Origin: Bacillus sp. es.036
Lineage (GTDB): Bacteria > Bacillota > Bacilli > Bacillales > Guptibacillaceae
DNA length: 64,000 nucleotides
Assembly (NCBI RefSeq): GCF_002563635.1
Contig: NZ_PDIZ01000001.1
Span: forward strand, 1,922,001 to 1,986,000
Reading direction: 5' to 3'
The notes beneath the pieces were generated by a model, which was not told the DNA's origin, did not search any database, and saw only the letters and a list, made by a program, of their open reading frames with translations. Position 1 is the stretch's first letter. The number at the start of each line of letters is the position of its first letter. This document shows, one piece after another, positions 35,537 to 45,295 of this stretch. The position numbers and the translations under genes are program-made.

Positions 35537-36881
35537 TCGAATCACTCTCCTCTAATCCCCATACATGGCAATCAATTTTTCCATCTGTCATTTCAAGTTT
35601 TAGAATATCTCCAGGTTGAACCTGATGAACAGATTTAATGAGTTCTTCTTCTTTATATGCAAGGCTATAGCCACGCTCCATTACTTTCAATGGACTTAAA
35701 GCATTCAGTTTCCCTGCAGCAAGCGAAAAATCACGTTGTTTTCCCAGTAGAACACGCTGCATTTCTTTATTTAAAGAATGCTTAAGCTCTTCAAGCTCCT
35801 GACTCGCTTCTTTAAGAAGTTTTTGTGGATGCTGCTTCACTAGCTGCTTATGATTTCGTTCTACTCGCTCTGTTGTATATGATAGCAATCGCTTCATATT
35901 TCGTTGCATTCGTTCAACTTGCAAATCAAGCTCTTGTTCCTTTTGTTTCAATAATTGATCAGGGTAACGAAATGCATATGACTTCTGGAGGTTTGACAAC
36001 CGATCTCGATCCGTAGCTAACTTTTCTTGCATGACTCTCATTAACCTATGTACTCGTTGGTCAACCCGCTCTTTTAATTCTACTACGCTGGGTACTGCCA
36101 GTTCAGCTGCTCCAGTTGGGGTCGGTGCTCTTAGATCTGATACAAAATCAGCAATTGTAAAATCGGTCTCATGGCCAACAGCTGATATAATTGGCACTTT
36201 TGAATTTGCTATGCTTCTGGCAACTTCTTCTTCGTTAAACGCCCATAACTCTTCAATTGACCCTCCACCACGTCCAACAATCAGCACATCAATCATTTTC
36301 ATGGCATTTGCCATCTCGATCGCCTGAACAATTGATCCCTTAGCACTATTCCCCTGAACGAGAACGGGAAACACCGTTATCCTAGCAGCAGGATAACGTC
36401 TTTTGATCGTTGTAAAAATATCTCGAATAGCTGCTCCAGTTGGGGAGGTAATCACTCCAATTTCTGTAGGATATCGGGGTATTTGCTGTTTGAGGTTTTC
36501 TGAAAACAATCCTTCAAAATCGAGTTTTCGTTTCAATTCTTCATAAGCTAAATACAAATTTCCAATTCCATCAGGCTGCATTTCTTTTGCATAGAGCTGA
36601 TATTGACCATACGGTTCAAACACTGATATCTCGCCTCTAATAAGGACTTTCATCCCACTTTCCGGCTTGAATTTCATATGTCGATTGTTTCCAGCAAACA
36701 TCACTGCCTGAACACGCGACTTATCATCTTTTACAGTAAAATAAAGATGCCCTCGATTGTGAAGCTTCACATTCGATAGTTCACCACGTAACCAGACATC
36801 TTGAAGTGCTGGCTCATTATCAATCATCCGCTTCACGTGTCTCGTAAGGGCTGTAACCGATATATAGCGATCCGCTTTCAC
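35523..36881 (-). CDS. xseA: Exodeoxyribonuclease VII large subunit
   Basis: A 452-residue protein: N-terminal OB fold ([25 protein letters not shown]), catalytic region with [14 protein letters not shown] and [39 protein letters not shown], then a long coiled coil. It degrades single-stranded DNA with XseB. GTG start after AGGGGAACGTT. It follows nusB by only 21 bases, where B. subtilis has folD. Confidence 0.95.
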   Translation of the reverse strand: MKADRYISVTALTRHVKRMIDNEPALQDVWLRGELSNVKLHNRGHLYFTVKDDKSRVQAVMFAGNNRHMKFKPESGMKVLIRGEISVFEPYGQYQLYAKEMQPDGIGNLYLAYEELKRKLDFEGLFSENLKQQIPRYPTEIGVITSPTGAAIRDIFTTIKRRYPAARITVFPVLVQGNSAKGSIVQAIEMANAMKMIDVLIVGRGGGSIEELWAFNEEEVARSIANSKVPIISAVGHETDFTIADFVSDLRAPTPTGAAELAVPSVVELKERVDQRVHRLMRVMQEKLATDRDRLSNLQKSYAFRYPDQLLKQKEQELDLQVERMQRNMKRLLSYTTERVERNHKQLVKQHPQKLLKEASQELEELKHSLNKEMQRVLLGKQRDFSLAAGKLNALSPLKVMERGYSLAYKEEELIKSVHQVQPGDILKLEMTDGKIDCHVWGLEESDSNGEK

Positions 36882-36902
36882 AACGTTCCCCTCCTCATTG
36901 AA

Positions 36903-37289
36903 TTAGCTTTTTTGTATGATTTTAGAGAGGACTCCATTTACAAAGCGTCCCGATTCTTCTCCACCGAACAATTTTGCTAGTTCAACGGCTTCATTTAAAC
37001 TAACATTTACTGGTATATCATCTCTCATCACTATTTCATACGAAGCCATTCGAAGAACAGAACGGTCTACATTACCAAGTCGGCTAAAGGTCCAGTTAAC
37101 AAGGTTCTCTTTAATGACTGCATCAATCTTTTCGAGATTCTCAAGCGTTCCGAAGACAAGCTCAGATAAAAACTCGTCACCTTCTCCCTCATTTAAAACG
37201 TGTTGCAGGGCCTCACGTGGATCGGTGTCTGTTACATCTATTTGAAACAATACCTGGATGGCTTTTTCTCTTGCATGTCTTCTTTTCAT
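36903..37289 (-). CDS. nusB: Transcription antitermination factor NusB
   Basis: A 128-residue all-helical RNA-binding protein beginning MKRRHAREKAIQVLFQIDVT, with SVLRMASYEIVMRDDIPVNVSLNEAVELAKLFGGEESGRFVNGVL, fully typical. It acts with NusE at boxA during rRNA transcription. First gene of the nusB-xseA-xseB-ispA unit, separated from yqhY by a terminator. Confidence 0.95.
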   Translation of the reverse strand: MKRRHAREKAIQVLFQIDVTDTDPREALQHVLNEGEGDEFLSELVFGTLENLEKIDAVIKENLVNWTFSRLGNVDRSVLRMASYEIVMRDDIPVNVSLNEAVELAKLFGGEESGRFVNGVLSKIIQKS

Positions 37290-37328
37290 TGCTATACTCC
37301 CTTTACGCTAATATTGCTATACCAATAA

Positions 37329-37337
37329 ATAATAGCA
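37329..37337 (-). promoter_or_regulatory. Extended -10 promoter of nusB
   Basis: Minus strand TGCTATTAT (TGn plus -10 hexamer) lies about 40 bases before the nusB ATG and after the yqhY terminator. No good -35 is seen. Confidence 0.4.
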
Positions 37338-37463
37338 TAATGTTGAGGACAAATACAGGTTTTGCAATGTCCAATTGTTTTCACAAACTTAGGAAGGTTC
37401 ATGAAAGTTGCTCGGATGCGTAAAATTTATTTCATTAATGAGTGGAGTCACATTCGTAAAAAA

Positions 37464-37500
37464 AGCAAAAAAACAAGCAGAGGGGACATGCCCCGCTGCT
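37464..37500 (-). terminator. Terminator of accB-accC-yqhY
   Basis: A stem of AGCAG-x-GGGG with CCCC-x-CTGCT (37476-37485 and 37491-37500) and seven U residues on the minus strand. It touches the yqhY stop codon. Confidence 0.8.
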
Positions 37501-37895
37501 TATTCTTCGTCTTCAGTTTCTTTTTTATCAAACGTGATTCCAACAACGCTCACATTAACTGCGCTGATTTCTAGCGCAGTCATTGTTAGAAGCGCCTGTC
37601 GAATGTTTTCTTGTACCTTCTCACACACTTCAGGAATAGATAAACCATAGCTTACCACAACGTATGCATCCAAGATAATGCCATCCTCATCAAGCTCTAC
37701 CTTGACACCTTTTCGATGATCTTTTCGTCCAAAGCGTTCCACAACACCTGAAGCGAAATTCCCTCTCATTTCTGCAACACCGTCAACTTCTGAAGCAGCA
37801 ATACTACCGATTACTTCAATAACTTCTGGTGATATTTCGACTTTTCCAAGTCCAGTATCGTGCTCTTCCATTTCAAATGATTGAAGTTCATTCAT
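37500..37895 (-). CDS. yqhY: Asp23/Gls24-family protein YqhY
   Basis: A 131-residue Asp23-domain protein (GKVEISPEVIEVIGSIAASEVDGVAEM), acidic at the C-terminus. The ATG at 37895 follows GAGGTG by six bases; a GTG at 37904 lies inside that site. It is cotranscribed with accB and accC; in B. subtilis yqhY mutants acquire suppressors in acetyl-CoA carboxylase genes, pointing to a role in limiting malonyl-CoA synthesis. The gene cluster is conserved here. Confidence 0.88.
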   Translation of the reverse strand: MNELQSFEMEEHDTGLGKVEISPEVIEVIGSIAASEVDGVAEMRGNFASGVVERFGRKDHRKGVKVELDEDGIILDAYVVVSYGLSIPEVCEKVQENIRQALLTMTALEISAVNVSVVGITFDKKETEDEE

Positions 37896-37905
37896 ATTGA
37901 ACACC

Positions 37906-39273
37906 TCACTTAGAATTCGTTGATTGTTCTGTTAAATCGTATTTCTCAAGAAACTTAGTATTGAAATCGCCGCTTACAAATTTCTCGTGACTCATTAAAC
38001 GCATATGGAATGGAATGGTCGTTTTGACACCTTCCACCACAAACTCTCCAAGAGCTCGTTTCATTCTAGCAATCGCTTCTTCTCTTGTATCAGCGTAAGT
38101 AATGAGCTTTGCTACCATTGAATCATAGAAAGGCAAAATATCATAACCAGGATAGACAGCAGAATCTACACGAACGCCAAACCCACCTGGAGGGAGGTAC
38201 ATGTCGACTTTCCCTGGAGATGGCATGAATTTCTTGTCAGGGTCTTCTGCATTAATGCGACATTCAATCGCCCATCCTTTGAACGTTACATCTTCCTGAG
38301 TGTACCGCAACGTTTCATCAGAAGCTGCTCGAATTTGCTCTTTAATTAAATCAATACCCGTTACCATTTCTGTCACAGGATGCTCAACCTGAATACGTGT
38401 ATTCATTTCCATAAAATAAAAATTCCCTGTTGGCTCAAAAATAAACTCAACAGTTCCTGCACCAGAATATTGGACGGCTTTCGCAGCACGAACGGCAGCA
38501 TCGCCCATTTTTTTTCTGATGGTTTCATCAAGAGCTGGGGAAGGGGTTTCCTCTACAAGCTTCTGCAAACGTCTTTGGATTGAGCAATCTCGCTCTCCAA
38601 GATGGATCGCATTGCCATGATTATCAGCAAGGACCTGAATTTCCACATGGCGAAAATCTTCGATAAACTTCTCAATGTAGACACCAGGATTACCAAATGC
38701 AGTCGATGCTTCCTGCTGGGTAATGTTAATTCCTTTTACTAATTCGTTTTCATCCTTAGCAATCCGGATACCTTTACCACCACCGCCAGCGGTCGCTTTA
38801 ATAATGACAGGGTACCCCATCTCATTAGCCAGAGCTACCGCTTCGTCTGCATCCTTCACGATGCCCTCAGAACCAGGTACAATCGGAACTCCAGCTTCCT
38901 TCATCGTTGTTCTAGCAACGTCCTTTGTACCCATACGACTAATCGCCTCAGGGCTTGGTCCAATGAAGGTAATATTGCACTCTCTACATAACTCTGCAAA
39001 GTCTGCGTTTTCCGAAAGAAATCCATAACCAGGATGAATCGCATCAACACCGGTTACCGTTGCAATACTCATGATATTGGTGAAGTTTAAATAGCTGTCT
39101 TTTGAAGCAGTTGGTCCAATACAATAAGCTTCATCAGCTAACCTAACATGCAGGGCTTCTTTATCGGCTTGAGAATACACAGCAACCGTTTCAATGCCAA
39201 GCTCTTCACAAGCACGGATAATTCGAACAGCAATTTCTCCTCGATTGGCTACAAGTACTTTCTTAATCTCCAT
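37906..39273 (-). CDS. accC: Acetyl-CoA carboxylase, biotin carboxylase subunit
   Basis: A 455-residue ATP-grasp enzyme: N-terminal [22 protein letters not shown], Gly-rich ATP loop [24 protein letters not shown]-type motif (here [12 protein letters not shown]), [18 protein letters not shown]. It carboxylates biotin on AccB. It lies 11 bases after accB. It could also serve the carboxyltransferase YqjD, for which no separate partner is seen. Confidence 0.96.
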   Translation of the reverse strand: MEIKKVLVANRGEIAVRIIRACEELGIETVAVYSQADKEALHVRLADEAYCIGPTASKDSYLNFTNIMSIATVTGVDAIHPGYGFLSENADFAELCRECNITFIGPSPEAISRMGTKDVARTTMKEAGVPIVPGSEGIVKDADEAVALANEMGYPVIIKATAGGGGKGIRIAKDENELVKGINITQQEASTAFGNPGVYIEKFIEDFRHVEIQVLADNHGNAIHLGERDCSIQRRLQKLVEETPSPALDETIRKKMGDAAVRAAKAVQYSGAGTVEFIFEPTGNFYFMEMNTRIQVEHPVTEMVTGIDLIKEQIRAASDETLRYTQEDVTFKGWAIECRINAEDPDKKFMPSPGKVDMYLPPGGFGVRVDSAVYPGYDILPFYDSMVAKLITYADTREEAIARMKRALGEFVVEGVKTTIPFHMRLMSHEKFVSGDFNTKFLEKYDLTEQSTNSK

Positions 39274-39284
39274 ACCATCATCAC

Positions 39285-39773
39285 CTATGCTTTCACTAAA
39301 AACAGAGGTTGTCCGTATTCAACTAGCTGTCCATCCTCAACTAGCATTTCAACGATTTCTCCATTTACCTCTGCTTCTATTTCATTAAAAAGCTTCATTG
39401 CTTCAATGATGCAGACTACGCTATCTTCTGAAACTTTCTCTCCAGTTTTCACGTAAAGTTCCGATTCTGGATTCGGACGAGCATAGAACGTTCCAACCAT
39501 TGGTGATTCAATCTTATGTAATGATTCATCTTGTACTTCTTCTTTTTCAGCCGCTTTAGGTTCTTCTTTTACAGGAGAAGAAGCCGGCATCGTTTGATCA
39601 ACAGGCTGTTGCGCAATGGTTTGCTGTACAGGTTGTTGAACAGGTGCTTCTGCATATTGCACTTCATTTTTCTTTAATACAATCTTAGATCCATCACTTT
39701 CATATTCAAATTCATCAATGCTTGATTGATCAATTAGTTTGATCAATTCGCGAATTTCTTGAACTTTTAACAA
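39285..39773 (-). CDS. accB: Acetyl-CoA carboxylase biotin carrier protein
   Basis: A carrier protein of about 162 residues with N-terminal helices, a Gln/Pro/Val-rich linker, and a C-terminal biotinyl domain with [15 protein letters not shown] (biotinyl lysine in EAMK). The frame is open to a GTG at 39782, but the TTG at 39773 is 8 bases from GGGAG and gives the family N-terminus [14 protein letters not shown]. First gene of accB-accC-yqhY. Confidence 0.94.
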   Translation of the reverse strand: MLKVQEIRELIKLIDQSSIDEFEYESDGSKIVLKKNEVQYAEAPVQQPVQQTIAQQPVDQTMPASSPVKEEPKAAEKEEVQDESLHKIESPMVGTFYARPNPESELYVKTGEKVSEDSVVCIIEAMKLFNEIEAEVNGEIVEMLVEDGQLVEYGQPLFLVKA

Positions 39774-39856
39774 GATTTCCACTCCCTGTCGTCTTTTTGC
39801 TAATTTTAGATAGTAAGGAGGTTTTCTGTATAGAAGACACTCTCCAACTTATAGCG

Positions 39857-39865
39857 ATTATAGCA
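39857..39865 (-). promoter_or_regulatory. Extended -10 promoter of accBC
   Basis: Minus strand TGCTATAAT, a perfect extended -10, about 84 bases before the accB start. No good -35 at 17 bases. Confidence 0.5.
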
Positions 39866-40073
39866 TAATAATAATGACCATTAGTATCTCCCGTAAAACT
39901 TACAGTCAATCAAACCTCATGATTAAGACCATTATATAACAGCTGGTCCTAAGCCTATATATCATATCATATCTTACGGTTACTTGGTAGAAGTCAACTT
40001 TGCATGACCTCCTCCACTAAGGGTAACAAATAAAGAAATCGTTTTCACTAGTATTTTTTGAAACGCGCTTAAT
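39866..40073. other. Intergenic stretch between accB and spoIIIAH, no gene seen
   Basis: The 300-base gap holds the accB promoter and leader at its left end and the spoIIIAH terminator at its right end. In between, a GGAGGAGGTC followed by ATG on the minus strand near 40003 opens only a three-codon frame (ATG CAA AGT TGA), and TTGACT lies close by. No longer gene, repeat or known RNA motif was recognised. Confidence 0.5.
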
Positions 40074-40108
40074 TATAAAAAAAAAGAGATGGAGTAATCT
40101 CCATCTCT
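40074..40108 (-). terminator. Terminator of the spoIIIA operon
   Basis: A perfect 10-bp stem AGAGATGGAG/CTCCATCTCT (40085-40094 and 40099-40108), 4-base loop and a run of U on the minus strand, touching the spoIIIAH stop. Confidence 0.92.
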
Positions 40109-40673
40109 ACTTTGCCACAGGCTGAAATTCTACAGCGATTCTATGACCTTCCCCTAACTGTTCTTCTGCTAGCACCATAATGTTATTTGCTTCTTCATTT
40201 GATAGCTGATCCGCTTTAACAATTACTCTTACTTTCTCGTCTTCAAGGGTATAAACCACTGCATCGCTATACCCTTCTGACTTGATCACATTTTCTAGAA
40301 CTGATTCCTTTTGAGACAAAGCCATTAATTCTTGACGCTGTTCGTGTGCTTCATTTCGTAAGTCTGCTGATGCTTCACTTGCTATCACAGCCGTATAATC
40401 TTCAATCGCTGCATCTCGCTTTTCTTGAATTTCAAGCCTTAGCGCAGCAAAGACTTCATCACCAGAAACATTCATCGAAACAGATTTATCTTCAACACCA
40501 TTCGTTTCTTTTGCTTCTTTTGCTTCTTCTCCTTTCGCCCCTTCCTCGCTTTGCTCCTGATCTCCCACATATGCCACATTATCCGAACCAGGTGTCATGA
40601 TGTAATAAGCTGATAAAACAATAATTAAACTTAGCATTGTCAATAACCATACCGTTTGCTTTTTTAAGACCAT
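40107..40673 (-). CDS. spoIIIAH: SpoIIIAH, mother-cell side of the feeding-tube channel
   Basis: A 188-residue protein with one N-terminal membrane helix (about residues 8-26), an acidic Glu/Lys-rich linker and a C-terminal YscJ/FliF-like domain (VLENVIKSEGYSDAVVYTLEDEKVRVIVKADQLSNEEAN). It binds SpoIIQ from the forespore and forms a ring in the septal channel. Shorter linker than in B. subtilis (218 residues). Last gene of the operon. Confidence 0.93.
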   Translation of the reverse strand: MVLKKQTVWLLTMLSLIIVLSAYYIMTPGSDNVAYVGDQEQSEEGAKGEEAKEAKETNGVEDKSVSMNVSGDEVFAALRLEIQEKRDAAIEDYTAVIASEASADLRNEAHEQRQELMALSQKESVLENVIKSEGYSDAVVYTLEDEKVRVIVKADQLSNEEANNIMVLAEEQLGEGHRIAVEFQPVAK

Positions 40674-40674
40674 T

Positions 40675-41313
40675 TTATGATTCCCCCTTTAGTTTTTTCG
40701 GCAAAACCATCACCCGATGACTTTTCACATCAAGTAGTCTCGTCACTGCATCGACAATCATTTTCTTCACTTCCATGTTTTCTGCTCCAACTGCCACGAC
40801 AACTACACCTCTTACAACCGGTTTCTTCGTACTTACTACGATCGGTCCTTGACCATTATCATTCTGGACAATAACGACTTGTTCATCGTTTGATTGTTCT
40901 TCAATCTTTCTCGAACCTCCATCGTTTGGAGATTCATAAGTATATTTATCAGTAGAAGTGCTGTTTTTCTCCACAACTTTTTGCTCTGTAGAATCTAAAT
41001 TTACAATGACAGTGGCGTCTGACACTCCAGCCACTTCGTCTAACGCTTCCTTTAATTGAGTTTCATACATATTTTCATATTCTGACATTGACGAGGGACT
41101 GGACTTTTTTTGACTAAAGGCTTCTTCACTTTCCGATGAGCTTTCCTGCTCACTGAACACTTGCTGGCCCGGTTCAGGCGTCGAGAAGAAACTACCGGAA
41201 AACATGAAGATGACACCAAGCCCTGCTGCAATCATTAAATAATAAAGCGGGATTCCTTTTTTCTTCTTCGGTTTTTTCAATTGATCTAGCCAGCTTGTTG
41301 GTTTTTCATCCAT
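40675..41313 (-). CDS. spoIIIAG: SpoIIIAG, channel ring protein
   Basis: A 212-residue protein with a Lys-rich N-terminus, one membrane helix (about residues 22-42), a Ser/Glu-rich stretch and a ring-building motif domain (EVAGVSDATVIVNLDS ... GPIVVSTKKPVVRGVVVVAVGAENMEVKKMIVDAV). The ATG at 41313 lies just after the spoIIIAF stop and follows GGGAGGAG; an in-frame ATG at 41370 would overlap spoIIIAF. SpoIIIAG oligomerises into a large ring in the mother-cell membrane. Confidence 0.92.
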   Translation of the reverse strand: MDEKPTSWLDQLKKPKKKKGIPLYYLMIAAGLGVIFMFSGSFFSTPEPGQQVFSEQESSSESEEAFSQKKSSPSSMSEYENMYETQLKEALDEVAGVSDATVIVNLDSTEQKVVEKNSTSTDKYTYESPNDGGSRKIEEQSNDEQVVIVQNDNGQGPIVVSTKKPVVRGVVVVAVGAENMEVKKMIVDAVTRLLDVKSHRVMVLPKKLKGES

Positions 41314-41318
41314 GTTAC

Positions 41319-41921
41319 CTACTCTCCTCCCTTCACCTGAACGCCAACCTGGTTTGGATATAATCCCCATTCATCAGCTAGAAAATAAGCGACTTTCTTT
41401 GACTGTGCATCTGATGATTGAACCTCTTCTTCCGAAAGTTCAAATGATACCGATACAGCTTCGACGTCCTGAACATCCTTTTCTACTGCCTTACTTACCG
41501 TTACTGCAATTTGTTCAATATTCTTTTCTCCCTCTGCATCTTTTAGCTCAAGACCTACATGTGTAATTTCAAGGTTAAACTGGTCTCTCAACTCCTTTTC
41601 AACCTGGCTTTTCATTTGGACAGCCATTTGTTCTTCAATATATGCAGCATTGGATGCTTGTATTTCACTTTTCTTTGATTCTATCTGATTTTCCATCCTT
41701 ACATCCGGAGTCGCATCTGTGAGAGCTGCTGATCTTAACATTGAATCAAAATCTTTTGTGAAGATTGTTAGAATAGGCGATAGAATAACAGCCATTAACA
41801 TTAATCCGATGACCATTTTGACATATCGCTGCATATTGGAATTTGGCAACAACAATTCAAGAACGGTAGCAAGTAAAATAAGAACAATGATATTCGTGAT
41901 CCATCCCGTAATAACTGCCAA
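41319..41921 (-). CDS. spoIIIAF: SpoIIIAF
   Basis: A 200-residue protein with two N-terminal membrane helices (about 5-25 and 34-52, NMQRYVKMVIGLMLMAVILSP) and a soluble ring-building domain towards the C-terminus. Component of the SpoIIIA-SpoIIQ complex. It lies 11 bases after spoIIIAE. Confidence 0.93.
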   Translation of the reverse strand: MAVITGWITNIIVLILLATVLELLLPNSNMQRYVKMVIGLMLMAVILSPILTIFTKDFDSMLRSAALTDATPDVRMENQIESKKSEIQASNAAYIEEQMAVQMKSQVEKELRDQFNLEITHVGLELKDAEGEKNIEQIAVTVSKAVEKDVQDVEAVSVSFELSEEEVQSSDAQSKKVAYFLADEWGLYPNQVGVQVKGGE

Positions 41922-41931
41922 TTCAAACCTC

Positions 41932-43125
41932 CTAACGCACCATTAGCGTAATATTTCCAGATGCTATAATAATTGTTACCGCTAAGAAAAACATCAATGA
42001 AACAATGGCAAGAGCTGCAAAAATAAACAAAATACTTTTTGATATTACATTAAGAGACTGGATAATTGGTCCTCCTCCTAATGGTTGAATGACTGCTGCC
42101 GCAATATTATAAATCAGCACTAGTGATAAAACTTTTAGTGCAGGGAAGGCACATATCATTAGTAAAATGACAACCCCAGCTAGTCCTACCGTATTTTTCA
42201 AAAGCACCGATGCACTTAGTACGGTATCTGTTGCGTCCGTGAACATCCGTCCTACAACAGGTATGAAATTACCAGTTACAAATTTAGCCGCACGAATCGT
42301 CACACCATCTGCTACGGCGGTTGAGGCACCCTGCACTGAAATCACACCTAAAAATACTGCAAAAAATACTCCTAGTGTACCGATCGCTATATTTCGTAGT
42401 AAATTAGAAAGCTGGGTAACTTTGTACTGCTCACTAATCGTACTTACAATCGCAAGAACTGCGGATAGAAAAAGCATTGGTAGTACAAACTTCTGGATAA
42501 GCAATCCACCAGTGTTAACTAAAAACAGGACGATTGGGTGAAAAAAAGCTACAGAAGCCACGCCACCAACAGAAGCAATCAATGCTAAAAGTAGCGGAAT
42601 TAACGCTAAGAGAAACCCCATCATATTCGCTATCGCGCTTTCTGTATATTGAATTGCCACGTGAAAACTATTAAGCGCAAGAATAATTAAAACCATATAG
42701 ATAATGCCATACGCCACTGTGCTTACTGCTTTATGTTCAAAGGCATTTTGCATGTTTTGTAACAGAATGCTGAAAATAGTTAACAATATTAAGCTACCAA
42801 GCAATTTGCCATGGACAAGTAATTCATGAAAAAGAAATTTCAATAAACCTAATAAATAAGCTTTTAGAGAAAATTGTTTTTCTCCTTTTATAAATTCCAA
42901 GAAGGAACCTTTCTGACTTTCAGGCAAAAAGCCGCCATACTCTTCGATCACTTCGTCCCAATAGGCCTGAATCTCTTGTAATCCGAGTGTGTTTAACTGC
43001 TTGTCTACAATTTGAGTTGTTAGCGGCTCATTTTCTTCGCCCTGAGCAAGTACTGTAGATTGAAATTGCAATAAGGTGAAGCAGAGGAATAGTAGCATCA
43101 ACATCGTTTTTTTCATGTGAGGCAT
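41932..43125 (-). CDS. spoIIIAE: SpoIIIAE membrane component
   Basis: A 398-residue protein with an N-terminal signal-like helix and seven or more membrane helices with many Gly and Ala residues. The ATG at 43125 follows GGAGG by 8 bases and gives the usual length (399 in B. subtilis); the frame continues to 43173 only by overlapping spoIIIAD. It is the multi-span core of the SpoIIIA machinery. Confidence 0.94.
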   Translation of the reverse strand: MPHMKKTMLMLLFLCFTLLQFQSTVLAQGEENEPLTTQIVDKQLNTLGLQEIQAYWDEVIEEYGGFLPESQKGSFLEFIKGEKQFSLKAYLLGLLKFLFHELLVHGKLLGSLILLTIFSILLQNMQNAFEHKAVSTVAYGIIYMVLIILALNSFHVAIQYTESAIANMMGFLLALIPLLLALIASVGGVASVAFFHPIVLFLVNTGGLLIQKFVLPMLFLSAVLAIVSTISEQYKVTQLSNLLRNIAIGTLGVFFAVFLGVISVQGASTAVADGVTIRAAKFVTGNFIPVVGRMFTDATDTVLSASVLLKNTVGLAGVVILLMICAFPALKVLSLVLIYNIAAAVIQPLGGGPIIQSLNVISKSILFIFAALAIVSLMFFLAVTIIIASGNITLMVR

Positions 43126-43141
43126 GTCCTGCTCCTCCCTC

Positions 43142-43540
43142 TTATGATGGTAAAAGTTTAAGCACCGTTTCAATAATCAGTGTGAGAATCGGTATGGCCA
43201 TCGCTAAGATTAATAATTTACCAGCAAGTTCAATCTTCGAAGCAATCGCCCCTTGACCAGCATCTCTCACAATTTGCGCACCGAATTCAGCAATATAGGC
43301 AATTCCTATAATCTTTAACACCGTTTCAACATAGACAATTTCGACATTTGCTTTTGACGCCAGACTTTCTAACATTTGAATAATATGTTGAATTTCTCCA
43401 ATTAAATATAGAAAAATCAAAGCGCCTGTGAAAACCGTTATTGTAAAGGCAAACACAGGCTTTTGTTCTTTGACAACAATGACAAGGAAGGTAGCGATTA
43501 AACCTAGACCAACGATTTGCAAAATATCAATCGCAGTCAC
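43142..43540 (-). CDS. spoIIIAD: SpoIIIAD
   Basis: A 132-residue membrane protein with four hydrophobic segments and the family sequence IAYIAEFGAQIVRDAGQGAIASKIELAGK. GTG start. It follows spoIIIAC by 3 bases and pairs with it in the operon. Confidence 0.94.
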   Translation of the reverse strand: MTAIDILQIVGLGLIATFLVIVVKEQKPVFAFTITVFTGALIFLYLIGEIQHIIQMLESLASKANVEIVYVETVLKIIGIAYIAEFGAQIVRDAGQGAIASKIELAGKLLILAMAIPILTLIIETVLKLLPS

Positions 43541-43543
43541 CCC

Positions 43544-43750
43544 CTAACCCTGGAAAAGGAAGACCCCTCGTATTTTCTGAAAAAGATCGTCAATGATCGT
43601 GATTACCATATAAAGAACAACGATAAAACCAATTAAGGTAACCCAGTGCGCATATTCCTCTTTCCCCATTTGCTTAAGAATCGTATGAAGCATTGCCACA
43701 ATGATTCCGATACCCGCTATTTGGAAAATTGTATTCACATCATGATTCAT
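43544..43750 (-). CDS. spoIIIAC: SpoIIIAC
   Basis: A 68-residue protein with two membrane helices, IFQIAGIGIIVAMLHTILKQ and the C-terminal FQKIRGVFLFQG identical in pattern to the B. subtilis protein. The ATG at 43750 has GGAGGA eight bases upstream and gives the family length; the ATG at 43756 is too close to the binding site. Confidence 0.94.
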   Translation of the reverse strand: MNHDVNTIFQIAGIGIIVAMLHTILKQMGKEEYAHWVTLIGFIVVLYMVITIIDDLFQKIRGVFLFQG

Positions 43751-43769
43751 TTCCATTTCCTCCCAATGA

Positions 43770-44282
43770 CTAAATCAATAGAATGACAAGAAGAATCCCT
43801 CCAAGAACACCAAGACTCTTGAACATCCGTTCATACTTCATTTGGTTGTCTCTTGCTTCACTTTCTTCTCTTTCTAAATGAATCAAGGCAAGTTTGATTT
43901 GTTTCTGTTCATGCTCCCTATCGTGTTGTCCAATAGTGGCACCAAGTTGTTTCATTACTTCTTTTTCTTCTTGCTTAAAAGCCGTATACTTCCAAACCTC
44001 ATCCATACTTTCCATCCACGCTTCATAAGCTGTGCCTTGTCCAGCATCGAGCTTTTTCCGAAATGAATCGAAAAACCAGGAAATTGGGTGGCCTACCTGT
44101 CTACAAATGTGACTACAGGCAACACTGAGCGGTGTCATTCCATATACAATTTCAGCTTCCAATGACTGAAGTGCCGCTTTTAACTGCCGCAATTGTCGAG
44201 ATCGTTCGCTCACAGTTCTTGACCATTCCACACCTGCCCACGTACTCGCTAAAATAATGAGCACTGCACCTAATAGCTTCAT
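43770..44282 (-). CDS. spoIIIAB: SpoIIIAB
   Basis: A 170-residue protein with membrane helices at both ends and a cytoplasmic helical domain between, including LQSLEAEIVYGMTPLSVAC. The fold is related to type II secretion protein GspF. It lies 1 base after spoIIIAA, which encodes the ATPase it is thought to contact. Confidence 0.94.
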   Translation of the reverse strand: MKLLGAVLIILASTWAGVEWSRTVSERSRQLRQLKAALQSLEAEIVYGMTPLSVACSHICRQVGHPISWFFDSFRKKLDAGQGTAYEAWMESMDEVWKYTAFKQEEKEVMKQLGATIGQHDREHEQKQIKLALIHLEREESEARDNQMKYERMFKSLGVLGGILLVILLI

Positions 44283-44283
44283 G

Positions 44284-45219
44284 CTAGATCACCTTTTTAC
44301 GTCGAATTTCCTTACCCGTTTTATCTTTGATCGCATGAATCGTCCCAGGACCATTTTTACGTGACAGTTCGACAATTCTTTCAAAAGATCCAGAGTTCAA
44401 TAAACCTTTCATACTTGGCCTTCTGTGTAAATCATCCATGCACGTTCCGTGGACAGTTACAACAAGGTTAATACCAGCATTAATTGCTTCAACAATAGCT
44501 TCACTATCTTCTTTTCGACCAATTTCATCAACGATCAATATTTCTGGACTCATGGAACGAATCATCATCATCATTCCTTCTGCTTTTGGACAAGCATCCA
44601 AAACATCGACGCGATTTCCTAACCGATGTTGAGGGATTCCATGGACACAACCAGCAATTTCAGATCGTTCATCAACAATCCCTACTTTAGCTGACGGAAT
44701 CCTTCTTACGTCATCGCCTTCAGCCATTATTCGAGTTAAATCACGTAGCATCGTCGTTTTGCCGGATTGAGGTGGTCCTAGAATAATTGTATTTGTCCAA
44801 CCCCCTGCATAAAGATATGATACAAGCGGTACAGCTATACCAAGCTTTTGTTTTGCGATTCTGACATTAAATGATGCAATGTCACGGATCGCTTTAACAT
44901 GTCCGTTTAGCGTAATGACTTTTCCTGCAAGACCGACGCGGTGCCCGCCTTCAATCGTGACAAATCCCTTTTTTAATTCTTCTTCTAACGCGTACAGGGA
45001 ATAATGGCTAAGTTTATTTATCATTTGTTGACTATCATCTTTTGAAATGAAGTATGTTTGACCGTTTAAGAGAGGAAAATTCGGTTTTCCATTGATCATT
45101 ATTTCAAGCGGACGGTTAATGCGCATTCGAATTTCTTCAATCGTTGATTTTTCCATTTCTGTGTATTGACGCAGGATTTTCTTTACGTTTTCTGGAAGCA
45201 CACGAAGAGCTTCTTCCAC
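44284..45219 (-). CDS. spoIIIAA: SpoIIIAA, ATPase of the sporulation channel
   Basis: A 311-residue secretion-type ATPase: Walker A GPPQSGKTT, GIVDERSEIAG, Walker B EILIVDEIGR, and the arginine-rich VEAINAGINLVVTVHG region. GTG at 45219 follows GGAGGAGGG; the frame extends to a GTG at 45237 that lies inside this site. It energises the SpoIIIA complex needed for late sigma-G activity. First gene of the operon. Confidence 0.95.
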   Translation of the reverse strand: MEEALRVLPENVKKILRQYTEMEKSTIEEIRMRINRPLEIMINGKPNFPLLNGQTYFISKDDSQQMINKLSHYSLYALEEELKKGFVTIEGGHRVGLAGKVITLNGHVKAIRDIASFNVRIAKQKLGIAVPLVSYLYAGGWTNTIILGPPQSGKTTMLRDLTRIMAEGDDVRRIPSAKVGIVDERSEIAGCVHGIPQHRLGNRVDVLDACPKAEGMMMMIRSMSPEILIVDEIGRKEDSEAIVEAINAGINLVVTVHGTCMDDLHRRPSMKGLLNSGSFERIVELSRKNGPGTIHAIKDKTGKEIRRKKVI

Positions 45220-45255
45220 GAATGTCCCTCCTCCCACTGCTTGTTTCTCTCTACA

Positions 45256-45285
45256 CTACTATTCCTATTACGATCGAAATATGTC
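45256..45285 (-). promoter_or_regulatory. Candidate sigma-E promoter of the spoIIIA operon
   Basis: GACATATT on the minus strand (45285-45278) fits the sigma-E -35 consensus GKMATATT well; AATAGTAG 14 bases later (45263-45256) shares only the ATA core with the -10 CATACAMT. Sigma-E control of spoIIIA is established in B. subtilis. Confidence 0.35.
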
Positions 45286-45295
45286 TCTATCAAAT

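Noticed and set aside
39866-39900. Possible FapR operator (TTAGTATCT half) upstream of accB
   Set aside because: Only one half-site matches; the second half is degenerate, and accBC is not a known FapR target in B. subtilis.
40000-40012. Strong Shine-Dalgarno with ATG on the minus strand between spoIIIAH and accB
   Set aside because: The frame stops after three codons, so it is not reported as a gene.
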